NCBI RefSeq assembly: GCF_001904615.1
Contig: NZ_MRBY01000005.1
Coordinates: 93,250 to 125,411 of the forward strand
Direction: 5' to 3'
Length of the DNA: 32,162 bases
DNA from: [Limnothrix rosea] IAM M-220
Lineage (GTDB): Bacteria > Cyanobacteriota > Cyanobacteriia > Cyanobacteriales > MRBY01
In this document: positions 7,894 through 15,895 of the stretch, piece by piece
Layout of the letters: each line of letters opens with the position of its first letter
How positions within the stretch are numbered: position 1 is the stretch's first letter
The notes under the pieces: generated by a model
What the model was told of the DNA's origin: nothing
Seen by the model: only the letters and a program-made list of their open reading frames with translations
The model's database searches: none
Position numbers and translations under genes: made by a program

Positions 7894-7948
7894 GTGATCA
7901 AATATGTTGTGGTGTGGATCGTGATCAATAAATTCTCGCCAAAATTTG

Positions 7949-8935
7949 TCAAGCAACAATATCTAACTCACGCTGCAATAACTCCATCGATTGCTCGCTA
8001 ATGTAATTTTTACAAGGCAAAACGTTGGGTTTGCGAATCAAATCTTCCCGCGCTGCTTGAATCGCCTGTTCTAAAAGGGGAGTGCTGGCTGGATCGCAAA
8101 TAATGGTTTGGCTAGAACGCACTAAAGCATTTAGACGACGGCGATCGCCGGCCTGGGCAGTAAAAACATAGACATCATTGCCACGCAAACTAAAAATAAT
8201 AATTTCCGCGACCCGCAGAATACCGGGGCTTAAACTCACAATTCCTAAACTGTGTTCTGGCGGTAGCTCTTTAATTAATTTCAGCTCTTCAGTGTAATCA
8301 TAGAGATCGACTGGAATGACTCGAATCCCTTTGGGTTTGGCGATTTCTTCTGCCTCTTTTGCAAAATAGTGGGTCGTGAGAACTGTACCTGAATGGGTTT
8401 GGGCAAGGGTGGCATCCAACTCTTCTAGCGGCACAAGTTGCACAGGTAGGGCGATCGTTTGTTCTAACTCCTGAGCCATTAATTCTCCCGCACCAATATC
8501 CTGCAACGGCACTGTCACCACGATCTGTGCACCACAGCGTAAGCGCCAGTCAATTTCTGCCATAAACAGTTCCCGAGCCTGGGAAAGGGTGCAACCTTGA
8601 TCCAGCAATTGGTCGATGGTGTTGCCAATGAGATTAGATGCTTTGGGATATTTGGCGAGGAGCGGCGATTTTCCCGCATGGACATCTGTAGAACGATTTT
8701 CTTTAATGTAGATACCTGATCCTGCAATGGATTCCACCAGGCCTAGTTCTTCAAGTTGGTGATACACCTTGCTAATGGTATTGCGGTGCAATCCGGTGAC
8801 CATTTCCAACTGTCGTAAACTGGGTAAGCGTTGTCCTGCTGGGAATTGGCGTGAGGCGATCGCAAACTGAATTTGATCTAGTAGTTGTCGCGAAGCGGGA
8901 AGATCACTATCGCTTTGAATATTAAATTGCAACAT
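7949..8935 (-). CDS. plmA: GntR-type transcriptional regulator PlmA
   Basis: A 328-residue regulator with a GntR winged helix-turn-helix at about 10-78 (recognition segment RLPSLRQLEMVTGLHRNTISKVYHQL, split across 37-61) and a long C-terminal ligand-like domain. That domain contains QARELFMAEIDWRLRC, the signature I associate with cyanobacterial PlmA. PlmA was first linked to plasmid maintenance in Anabaena, its Synechocystis homologue (sll1961) to photosystem stoichiometry, and it binds the PII-PipX complex, which ties it to carbon/nitrogen sensing. The ATG at 8935 gives the usual MLQF N-terminus; a GTG 21 bases upstream is less likely. It is codirectional with sds and the DUF2256 gene, 113 bases downstream of the latter. 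Confidence 0.88.
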   Translation of the reverse strand: MLQFNIQSDSDLPASRQLLDQIQFAIASRQFPAGQRLPSLRQLEMVTGLHRNTISKVYHQLEELGLVESIAGSGIYIKENRSTDVHAGKSPLLAKYPKASNLIGNTIDQLLDQGCTLSQARELFMAEIDWRLRCGAQIVVTVPLQDIGAGELMAQELEQTIALPVQLVPLEELDATLAQTHSGTVLTTHYFAKEAEEIAKPKGIRVIPVDLYDYTEELKLIKELPPEHSLGIVSLSPGILRVAEIIIFSLRGNDVYVFTAQAGDRRRLNALVRSSQTIICDPASTPLLEQAIQAAREDLIRKPNVLPCKNYISEQSMELLQRELDIVA

Positions 8936-9048
8936 TATTTGTCGCTGACCCTGCACTCAAAAAAATCACAATGCCATTATCCCCTACGGATTGCCTGACA
9001 GATATTACTCAGATCACAGACGAGGCAAACTAAGGCTCAAATCAATAC

Positions 9049-9201
9049 CTAAGATGTTGAGTGACGACGGCGACGACAACGTTCTGAGCAATATTTGACA
9101 TCATCCCAACATTTTTCCCATTTTTTGCGCCATGTGAAAGGGAGACCGCACACAGCACAGGTTTTGGTCGGGAGATCGGCTTTTTTACGTTGGCGACCCA
9201 T
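9049..9201 (-). CDS. DUF2256 zinc-finger-like small protein
   Basis: A 50-residue basic protein. It starts [15 protein letters not shown], has [18 protein letters not shown] in the middle, then KYCSERCR and an Arg/His/Ser tail. Cys15, Cys18, Cys38 and Cys42 form a CxxC...CxxxC pattern that should bind one zinc. This matches the DUF2256 family, small proteins of unknown function in bacteria and cyanobacteria. An extra Cys at 31 is also present. The ATG at 9201 lies one base after the sds stop codon, so the two are almost certainly co-transcribed and translationally coupled. Confidence 0.88.
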   Translation of the reverse strand: MGRQRKKADLPTKTCAVCGLPFTWRKKWEKCWDDVKYCSERCRRRRHSTS

Positions 9202-9202
9202 C

Positions 9203-10174
9203 TTAGTACATGCGACTCAAGACATAATCGATCAAATCAGTCAAAGCGTCTTTTGATGGAGACGGAGACAAACAAGCTAAACTTTCTAGAGCTAAGCGGC
9301 CATGGTGGGCTGCTAATTCTTTTGAACGGCGCACCCCTTCACTATTGCGGACAAGTTCTAATGCTTTTTCTGCATCACCTTCTTCGGCAAATTCACGATC
9401 AATGAATTGGGTCAACACAGGGTGCTCTTCCATGGCATACAGTGCTGGGGCTGTAACGTGACCACCAATTAAATCAGAGCCTGCGGGTTTCCCTAAAACT
9501 TCTGTTGAGGCTGTGAAATCAAGAATATCATCGACAATTTGAAAGGCTAGACCGAGGTTTCGACCGTAATCGTAGAGGCGATCGCTGATGGTGGAGTCCG
9601 TTTCACTGAGAACTGTAGCGGCTTTCGCACTATTGGCAATGAGGGATGCCGTTTTGTAATAGGACTTTTCAAGATAAGTTTCGAGAGTAAGGCTGGTGTC
9701 GAAGCGGTTTAAACCCTGCTGAATTTCGCCCTCGGCAAAATCTTTAATAACTTCCGATAAAAGCTTTACTACTGCGAGGTTATCAAGATTAGCGAGATAC
9801 CAAGAAGACTGAGCAAATAAAAAGTCTCCCGCGAGCACAGCGATGCGATTGTCAAAGAGGCTATTAACGGTCGGTACATTACGGCGTAACGACGCATCAT
9901 CGACAACATCGTCGTGCACAAGGCTGGCCGTGTGAATCATTTCTGTGATTTCAGCTAAGCGTCGGTGTCGTTGCGTGAGGGGGCGATCGCCTAAAGTGGC
10001 CCGGGAAACAAGTAATACAATGGCCGGTCTTACTCGCTTTCCACCGGCTGCAAATAAATGTTCTGCCGCTACTCCAAGAATGGGATGACGTGCACCAATC
10101 AAGTTTGTCAGATTCTCACTGAGTTGTTTGAGGTCGGCTTCGACGGGGGTGAAAAGAGTAGTCGCTGAAATCAT
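9203..10174 (-). CDS. sds: Solanesyl diphosphate synthase
   Basis: A 323-residue trans-polyprenyl diphosphate synthase. The first Asp-rich motif DDVVDD is at 88-93, preceded by GGKRVRP (44-50); [10 protein letters not shown] follows at 116-125 and the second Asp-rich motif DDILD is at 215-219. The small residues before the first Asp-rich motif (TASLVHDD) fit a long-chain enzyme. In cyanobacteria the homologue makes the C45 solanesyl tail of plastoquinone-9. The C40/C45 length is inferred from orthology, not read from residues. The ATG start has no clear Shine-Dalgarno. It heads a likely operon with the DUF2256 gene, and possibly plmA. The 610 bases upstream hold no gene. Confidence 0.92.
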   Translation of the reverse strand: MISATTLFTPVEADLKQLSENLTNLIGARHPILGVAAEHLFAAGGKRVRPAIVLLVSRATLGDRPLTQRHRRLAEITEMIHTASLVHDDVVDDASLRRNVPTVNSLFDNRIAVLAGDFLFAQSSWYLANLDNLAVVKLLSEVIKDFAEGEIQQGLNRFDTSLTLETYLEKSYYKTASLIANSAKAATVLSETDSTISDRLYDYGRNLGLAFQIVDDILDFTASTEVLGKPAGSDLIGGHVTAPALYAMEEHPVLTQFIDREFAEEGDAEKALELVRNSEGVRRSKELAAHHGRLALESLACLSPSPSKDALTDLIDYVLSRMY

Positions 10175-10787
10175 TATTTAAGCCGCGGGAAACTTGTTAA
10201 CGAAAATTTACATAGCTATATTGTATTGCAACAGACTCTTTTCAGCAGAAAACTACTTGTTTTTGCGATTTGATCGCCGTTTTTCTAAGGGTAGAATTTT
10301 CAAAATTCTTCAAGAAAAAGATAGCAAAAGTCCTGAAATATATGGATTTGCGTGTTATCCTTTAGACATAGGGTCTTAAGTATTTTATTACAATTTGCAA
10401 AATCAAGTGAACTGTGGTTTTTATCACATATTGTGTTCCCTAGATGGCGAAATTGTTAGGCTTGGGAAAAGTTGCCTGGAATATAGTGTCTCTTTCTTTT
10501 GGTGTGGGGAAGCTATGGTGACTGCTCTTTTCGCAACGTTATATATCTAAGTTATCAATCATTCGGCAGTAGGCTTTTAGCGGTTGTTAAAGGGGTTGCC
10601 GATTCAGGATATTTGCATAGCAGATAGCCGGCTTTTGTGTACCTAGAAAATTTTACTAGGATCACGGGCGAGCTGTTTGGGTAATGGCGAAAAGTTTTAG
10701 GTGACGATACTCAGCTAACTAAAAAATTTAATAAGAGCGATCGATCCTAGCAATGTCAATAATTGAAAGCTTGGGGGGCTTACAGCA
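10175..10787. other. Long non-coding region between divergent genes
   Basis: About 610 bases between sds (minus) and the small membrane-protein gene (plus). No convincing conventional gene is present. A 61-codon TTG frame near 10194 has unremarkable composition and no ribosome site. Two very short overlapping frames at 10444-10521 and 10515-10550 share ATGGTGA, but have no Shine-Dalgarno. A short inverted repeat CCTAG...CTAGG lies near 10645. The length is compatible with a long leader or a non-coding RNA, but no known RNA family was recognised. Confidence 0.5.
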
Positions 10788-10940
10788 ATGGTACTTTTTG
10801 ACATTCCGCTAGTTGTCTTAGTGTTATCGGCAATTTATCTCTGTGGTGTTTATTTTGGTCTTGGTCTATGGCAGCGTCATGCGGCTAGCCGAGGTAAGGA
10901 TAAACCAATGGATTCGACAAAAACGATGCGCCCTTTTTAG
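10788..10940 (+). CDS. Small single-pass membrane protein
   Basis: A 50-residue ORF starting MVLFDIPLVVLVLSAIYL, continuing into CGVYFGLGLW, then a basic-polar tail (QRHAASRGKDKP...MRPF). It predicts one helix at about residues 5-29, with a positively charged C-terminus that should stay in the cytoplasm. The size and style resemble low-molecular-weight subunits of photosynthetic or NDH-1 complexes, but I do not recognise the family. A G-rich stretch (TTGGGGGG) lies some 10 bases upstream of the ATG, and a strong terminator follows the gene, which supports it being a real transcription unit. Confidence 0.65.
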   Translation: MVLFDIPLVVLVLSAIYLCGVYFGLGLWQRHAASRGKDKPMDSTKTMRPF

Positions 10941-11032
10941 GGAGTCGTCCTGTTGTCGTTAAATTGTCTGATGATTGAATCATCGCCCTGAGGAATTCTG
11001 AGAATTCTATCGGTAAAAATGAGAGTAAGTTT

Positions 11033-11083
11033 GGCGATCGCCACCCTGGTACTTTGCAAGATCAGTGGGCGATCGCCTTTTTT
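11033..11083 (+). terminator. Terminator built from two HIP1 palindromes
   Basis: GGCGATCGCC at 11033-11042 and again at 11068-11077 can pair as a 10-bp stem. It extends by AC/GT with one bulged base, around a loop of about 22 bases, and is followed by six T (11078-11083). It lies about 90 bases after the small membrane-protein gene and points in its direction. Confidence 0.65.
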
Positions 11084-11105
11084 ATGGAAAATTCTGATTA
11101 ATGCT

Positions 11106-11786
11106 TTAAGAGGCTTGTTGACGATACCACTGCCGTAATGTGTCGGGTTTAACACCCAAGTGATAGCCCATAATCATGGCTTGGTTGAGGAAAGTGGTAC
11201 GCCAAATCCCTAGTTTTTGCCAGCGACGTGGGGATGTTTTAACGGCGGTTGCAGCTATTGCAATGTGACCTTGTTGTTTCAGACGACAAATAAATTCGTA
11301 ATCTTCCATAATGGGTAGTGCGGCATAGCCTCCCAATGTCCGAAAAATATCGGTTTTAACAAAAATACCTTGGTCGCCGTAGGGTAGAGAGAAAAACTGC
11401 GATCGCCATCGCACTGTCCGCTCAATCCAGCGTAAATTTGGCTGCGGATCATCAATTTCTAACTGGAATGCTCCTGCTACAACGCCGGGTTTCGCTAGGG
11501 TTATTTCAATGGTTTCAATAAAATTTTCTGGCAAAAAGGTATCACTGTGGAGAAATAACAAAATGTCCCCAGTGGCGATCGCCGCACCATGGTTCATCTG
11601 TTGTCCTCGCCCTAAGGGACATTGTCGGAGCTTAACCGGATATTTTCTGACAATCTCTTGGGTGCCATCATCACTGCCACCGTCGGCCACAATAATTTCG
11701 AGATGATTCGCCCACAGCATGAATTGATCTAAACAAGAACCAATGCCCTCAGCCTCATTGAGCACCGGAATAATGACGCTAATCAC
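11106..11786 (-). CDS. Family 2 glycosyltransferase (TIGR04283-like)
   Basis: A 226-residue GT-A fold transferase. It begins with the typical ISVIIPVLNEA strand, followed by the nucleotide-sugar site DGGSDDGT (35-42), GRGQQMNHGA (59-68) and the metal-binding HSD (80-82). Later signatures SLPYGDQGIF and LPIMEDYEF, and the closing RRWQKLGIWRTTFLNQ, match the TIGR04283 group ('rSAM/selenodomain-associated transferase 2'). No partner gene of that group is nearby, and no membrane helix is predicted. The acceptor is unknown. The start is GTG, ten bases past the stop of the PP2C gene and without a clear ribosome site, so it is probably the second gene of that operon. Confidence 0.88.
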   Translation of the reverse strand: MISVIIPVLNEAEGIGSCLDQFMLWANHLEIIVADGGSDDGTQEIVRKYPVKLRQCPLGRGQQMNHGAAIATGDILLFLHSDTFLPENFIETIEITLAKPGVVAGAFQLEIDDPQPNLRWIERTVRWRSQFFSLPYGDQGIFVKTDIFRTLGGYAALPIMEDYEFICRLKQQGHIAIAATAVKTSPRRWQKLGIWRTTFLNQAMIMGYHLGVKPDTLRQWYRQQAS

Positions 11787-11796
11787 AGGGCGATCG

Positions 11797-13764
11797 CTAC
11801 GCTATGGGAGGCGCGGAAAGATTTGGGCGCACCTTAACTCGCACAAGTACCGCTGTAATATTGTCGTGGCCATTATGTTCATTGGCCAATTCGATTAATT
11901 CCTTAACGCCTTGGTCAAGATTTGCCCTCGAACTTAGTAACGGTAAAAGATGTTTTTCCCAGGATTGCTCAAGAAGCGAGTTATCAGACAGCCCATCAGA
12001 GCACAGCAAAAATAAGCTGTCTTCGTTGATGTCGATAAAGGTGACATCTGGCTGCACGAAGGTATTGTCCCGTGGCCCGATCGCCTGGGTGAGTTGATAG
12101 GCATCCGCACGTCCGTAGGCAATGTCCGGTTCTACACCCTTTTGGATTTCCCGTTGTCCCACTTCATGATCCGTGGTTAATTGCTCTAAATCCCACTTAC
12201 GGCTCACTCTATAGATACGACTGTCTCCAACGTGGGCGATCGCCGCTTTATTATCCTGAACAAGCACCATCACCAGAGTAGTTCCCATGCGCCCACTACC
12301 CGAACGAGAATTTTTGAGATTAATATCGTAAACCTTTTGATTCGTCTGCCAAATCGCTGTTTTAATAGTTTCTTCATCCGGCAACTTATCTTGCCAATAC
12401 TTTTGAAAATAATTTTGCAAACTTTCCACCGAGAGTGCACTCGCCACTTCCCCCGCTGCATGTCCCCCCATACCATCACAGACAATATAGAGTCCCCTAG
12501 CCTTTACCTGTTTGCCGAGTAGATTTTCTTGCTTTTCCAGCTGCGTTTGAATCCCAAAATAATCTTCATTATGATCGCGCTGGTTGCCAATATCACTCAG
12601 ACCCGCATCCTCAAGATTGAGGAGGTGCATGGGCAAAACCACAGTGGGTTGCTCATCACCATCACTGCTATAGTCCATCTGATCTAGATTGACGACCGTG
12701 GTAATGGACGCTTCTTCATCTTCCGATGCCTCAGTAATAATATCTAGATCCGCATCGGTTTCAGGATCTTCTTGAAATTCTTCTCGATGTGCCCAATCAT
12801 GATCGTCGTCTAAAAGGAGATCATTAGGAGATTGGATCACTGTTGTGACACCACCAGCACTTTCACCCGTTGCTAAGGACTTAATCGCCCCCATCAAATC
12901 CTTTGGTTTTGCCAAATTTGTGGCGATATTCTGTTCAATCACCGTTTGTAGAGCCGCAAACTCTGCTGCTTCGGAGGTATGGAATAGCTCTTCCCACAGA
13001 TCTGTTAGAGCCTTAAGGGTCGGAAACTCTAGGGGGGCATCTTCAATGAGTCGTTCAATAATTAAACTCTGGTCTTCGTCAATGAATAAATTCCCTTTGA
13101 CGAGTAAAGATCGGCAGCAACGAAGGGGTTCCAATTCTCGCCACATACTGACCATTTGGTAAGTCCACTGTAAAATTTGCTGGTAGTGGGGGGGAGATTG
13201 GCCTAGATAGTCCGTGAGCAAAACTGTATCGTGGCGCTGCTCTAATAGGAGAATATGGTGATCGGCGCTCATCCAAGCGTCTCGCAGCACAGGAAAACCA
13301 AAAGACATTTCTTGGAGGCTTAGGTAATGTCTGGCGATCGCCGGAATCCCCATCTGTAGCCAAAGCTGAGGATTGGAAAGACCATCTTTATCAGTAGCGA
13401 CGAGGGTCTGTAAATTTTCCGCCTCTTGGTCCAACACTTGCTCTAAGTAAGAAAACTCCTCCGGCTGCCCATCCAGAACCGGAATCCCACGAAAACCTTC
13501 TTTTTCTGCCTCGGTAAGTTGGGCGATCGCATAGCGCCCCTGGGTATCGAGGTGGGATGCTGTCTCAAAAATTACTGGATCACCCTGAAGAACAAGTCCA
13601 ATGAGTGTGGGTATAAGCTGACCACCACAATCATTGCATTCAATGTCTTGAAGCTTTACCTGACTGTCACAATGGGGACAAGGAACCAATAGCGAAGTCC
13701 CGCAATATTGACAGAAGCGATTTTCTAAAGGGTTTTGCTGGCTGCACTTTGGGCAAGTGATCAT
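11797..13764 (-). CDS. PP2C serine/threonine phosphatase with two N-terminal zinc ribbons
   Basis: A 655-residue multidomain protein. Residues 1-50 hold two zinc ribbons, each with two CxxC pairs (Cys4/7/18/21 and Cys29/32/43/46). Residues about 55-300 form a domain with a faint resemblance to a protein-kinase lobe but no recognisable catalytic motif. Residues about 315-380 are a strongly acidic linker. The PP2C domain is at about 385-645 with its metal ligands intact: RDHNED (396-401), CDGMGGHAAGE (429-439), GDSRIYR (513-519), CSDGLSD (588-594) and GHDNIT (632-637). It should remove phosphate from Ser/Thr in cytosolic proteins. The ATG at 13764 is chosen over a TTG 36 bases upstream because AAGGA lies ten bases before it. 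It is upstream of the glycosyltransferase by ten bases. Confidence 0.92.
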   Translation of the reverse strand: MITCPKCSQQNPLENRFCQYCGTSLLVPCPHCDSQVKLQDIECNDCGGQLIPTLIGLVLQGDPVIFETASHLDTQGRYAIAQLTEAEKEGFRGIPVLDGQPEEFSYLEQVLDQEAENLQTLVATDKDGLSNPQLWLQMGIPAIARHYLSLQEMSFGFPVLRDAWMSADHHILLLEQRHDTVLLTDYLGQSPPHYQQILQWTYQMVSMWRELEPLRCCRSLLVKGNLFIDEDQSLIIERLIEDAPLEFPTLKALTDLWEELFHTSEAAEFAALQTVIEQNIATNLAKPKDLMGAIKSLATGESAGGVTTVIQSPNDLLLDDDHDWAHREEFQEDPETDADLDIITEASEDEEASITTVVNLDQMDYSSDGDEQPTVVLPMHLLNLEDAGLSDIGNQRDHNEDYFGIQTQLEKQENLLGKQVKARGLYIVCDGMGGHAAGEVASALSVESLQNYFQKYWQDKLPDEETIKTAIWQTNQKVYDINLKNSRSGSGRMGTTLVMVLVQDNKAAIAHVGDSRIYRVSRKWDLEQLTTDHEVGQREIQKGVEPDIAYGRADAYQLTQAIGPRDNTFVQPDVTFIDINEDSLFLLCSDGLSDNSLLEQSWEKHLLPLLSSRANLDQGVKELIELANEHNGHDNITAVLVRVKVRPNLSAPPIA

Positions 13765-14156
13765 TAGAACATCGTCCTTATAGAGTAGGACTTTAGGCAA
13801 CGAAATAAGCTTAGCTTAATTTTACTGAAGGCATGTGTAGATAAAGCTAAGATATTACACAACATTACCGGGCAACGACTAAAAGCTTTACTGTGGCGAT
13901 CTTAATTTTTTTTGCAACGGCTCCAGGGCAATATCTCAGCAACTTCACTGCTACGATTAGGCCTAAAACTAGCAACTAAAGCTTGGCGCTACATTTAAGT
14001 CGATGTATTTATCCCCACAACTAATGATCTGCTTCAGACAAGTCTAAATCCTCTGGCAGACCATTAGTCTTGGGTGGGCATCGCGAATCATAATGTTAAA
14101 AATAATTCGGCGATTTTAAATCAAGAAGTTAAGCAACGCTAAACACAAAGTAGAGT
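13765..14156. other. Intergenic region between infC and the PP2C gene
   Basis: Nearly 400 bases with no ORF of note. It should contain the promoter of the minus-strand PP2C gene and the end of the infC transcript. The main feature is the long hairpin at 14020-14068. Confidence 0.5.
14020..14068. repeat. 16-bp interrupted inverted repeat
   Basis: ACTAATG (14020-14026) pairs with CATTAGT (14062-14068), TCTGC (28-32) with GCAGA (56-60) and CAGA (35-38) with TCTG (52-55). These are separated by an A/C mismatch and a TT bulge, closing a 13-base loop. Neither strand has a following T tract, so it is not a classical terminator. It lies about 90 bases after the infC stop on the minus strand. Possible roles are RNA 3'-end processing, a small RNA or a remnant element. 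Confidence 0.6.
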
Positions 14157-14693
14157 TTAGTTTGATTTCTTCGGAGCCATGATCATCATCATATTGCGAC
14201 CTTCACGCTTAGGGCGCTGTTGAATTTCACCGACTTCTTCTAAGTCCTTTGCCATCCGGTCTAATAGCTTGTAGGCCAAATTAGAGTGCTGGATTTCGCG
14301 GCCTCGAAAGGTGATCGTTGCTTTCACTTTGTCGCCAGCCTTCAAGAAGCGTAACGCGTTGTTAACGCGGACTTGGTAGTCATGCTCTTCAATTTTGTAG
14401 CGCATTTTGACTTCTTTTAAGTCGGCGTTGTGCTGCTTCTTTTTCGCTTCACGGGCGCGCTTTTCTTGCTCAAATTTGTACTTGCCGTAGTCCATGATGC
14501 GGCAAACAGGCGGTTTTGCACCTTCACTAACCAACACTAGGTCGAGTTCTTCTTCTTCGGCGACTTCTAGTGCTTCGGCTGGTGTCATGATGCCCAGCTG
14601 GTCGCCTTCAGTGCCAATGACACGAATTTTAGGAAAACGAATTCTTTCGTTGATTTTCGGGAGGTCGCGTTTTACGCGTCTTCTATCTTTCAC
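14157..14693 (-). CDS. infC: Translation initiation factor IF-3
   Basis: A 178-residue IF-3, which binds the 30S subunit and checks initiator tRNA and start codon. The N-domain (about 12-80) begins [17 protein letters not shown] and ends [17 protein letters not shown] basic linker ([11 protein letters not shown]) joins it to the C-domain (about 95-175), which contains [25 protein letters not shown] and a Met-rich RNMMMIMAP. The only start that fits is GTG at 14693, because a TAG stop lies two codons upstream; no ATG occurs near the N-terminus. A rare start codon recalls the AUU start of E. coli infC, which supports autoregulation; here that is inference. The neighbours rpmI and rplT of many bacteria are absent. 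Confidence 0.96.
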   Translation of the reverse strand: MKDRRRVKRDLPKINERIRFPKIRVIGTEGDQLGIMTPAEALEVAEEEELDLVLVSEGAKPPVCRIMDYGKYKFEQEKRAREAKKKQHNADLKEVKMRYKIEEHDYQVRVNNALRFLKAGDKVKATITFRGREIQHSNLAYKLLDRMAKDLEEVGEIQQRPKREGRNMMMIMAPKKSN

Positions 14694-14815
14694 AGGCTAT
14701 GGGTTGAATGGTTGATAAAGTTTTAGGGTGAATATTAAATAGATCAATAAGAAATTGAAAACTTATTAACTATTTTACCTATTCATTGTCTTTTCGTTAT
14801 TGAAAGTGGAAATTT

Positions 14816-15847
14816 ATGTCCCCCGGCGGATCTAAATTCAAGGTATTTCTACTTGGTAAAGTTTTTGGGGGGAGGCGATTATTGGTGAAGATTAATGAAG
14901 TTCAAGTGTTGCAGGGTTCTAGGGGGGAGATTTCTCCGTTTATTTTCTGGCAAGAACGTATTGGTCACCAGCGTAGTTTTTTGTGGCAGGGGCGGCAGTG
15001 TCGCTATAGTTTTTGGCGATCGCCGCACGCTGATCTCCAGAATGTGAACACGCCCCTTGTTTTAATTCACGGGTTTGGGGCATCGATTGAGCATTGGCGA
15101 GAGTTTATCCCGTTAGTTGCAGGCGATCGCCCGGTTTACAGTATTGATTTACTGGGATTCGGTGGTTCAGAAAAAGCCCATCTAGATTTTGGTGTGCCGC
15201 TGTGGGTCGGGCAACTCAATTATTTTCTCGAAACAATTGTCTCGGAACCTGCATTGATTATGGGCAACTCTATTGGCTCGTTGGTTGCTGCTGTTGTGGC
15301 GCACAAGTATCCGGACAAAGCGGCGGCGATCGCCCTACTGAGTGTGCCGGATGTAGCCCAGCGTCAGGAGATGATTCCCGCCCCTTTGCGCCCCATGGTC
15401 GGCAAAATCGAGCAAGCGACAATGCGTCCATGGTTAATTCGTCGTCTGTTTGATGTTTTGCGCCGTCGGGGTGTGCTGAAAAATTGGCTGAAGCTGGCTT
15501 ACCCTTCCCTAGAAGCTCTGCAAGAAGAATTAATTGACATTATTGAGGCGCCAACGGCGGATTTTGGGGCAGTAGAGGCTTTTGTTGCTTTAAGCCGTCG
15601 CGTCAGTCGTCCAGAATTTTGCCCGCCGATGAAACAGGTGTTACCGCAAATTGCCTGTCCGATTTTGATGTTGTGGGGGGAGAAGGATCGCTTTGTGCCT
15701 GTGGCGATCGCCCCGGCTTTAGCGAGCACAAATCCCCAGATTCGCCTCCAGATTTTGCCGAATTTAGGCCATTGCCCCCACGACGAAGCCCCAGAACTCG
15801 TGTATCAATTATTTACCCAGTGGTTAGGGGAGATAGACCTGCTGTAG
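14816..15847 (+). CDS. Alpha/beta hydrolase
   Basis: A 343-residue alpha/beta-hydrolase-fold protein. The oxyanion strand is LVLIHGFGAS (81-90), the nucleophile elbow GNSIGS (150-155, Ser152), the acid in WGEKDRFVP (Asp291) and the base in LGHCPHDE (His319). The triad is complete. SIDLLGFGGSEK (109-120) is typical of hydrolases near epoxide hydrolases, haloperoxidases and pheophytinase-like proteins of cyanobacteria. There is no signal peptide. The first 40 residues look poorly conserved, and the ATG has no good ribosome site; a GTG at 14885 is an alternative start. The substrate is unknown. It lies 48 bases upstream of ilvH on the same strand and is divergent from infC. Confidence 0.85.
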   Translation: MSPGGSKFKVFLLGKVFGGRRLLVKINEVQVLQGSRGEISPFIFWQERIGHQRSFLWQGRQCRYSFWRSPHADLQNVNTPLVLIHGFGASIEHWREFIPLVAGDRPVYSIDLLGFGGSEKAHLDFGVPLWVGQLNYFLETIVSEPALIMGNSIGSLVAAVVAHKYPDKAAAIALLSVPDVAQRQEMIPAPLRPMVGKIEQATMRPWLIRRLFDVLRRRGVLKNWLKLAYPSLEALQEELIDIIEAPTADFGAVEAFVALSRRVSRPEFCPPMKQVLPQIACPILMLWGEKDRFVPVAIAPALASTNPQIRLQILPNLGHCPHDEAPELVYQLFTQWLGEIDLL

Positions 15848-15895
15848 TAATATAGCTCTTTGGTTTACTCGCCCCGAAGACTGTTCTTGCCCATG

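Noticed and set aside
10194-10379. 61-codon TTG frame upstream of sds
   Set aside because: No ribosome site, rare start codon and an unremarkable sequence; more likely part of the sds upstream region.
10380-10787. Possible 6S RNA, Yfr1 or other known small RNA
   Set aside because: No recognisable conserved core (for example the Yfr1 ACTCCTCACAC motif) was found; only a generic structured region can be claimed.
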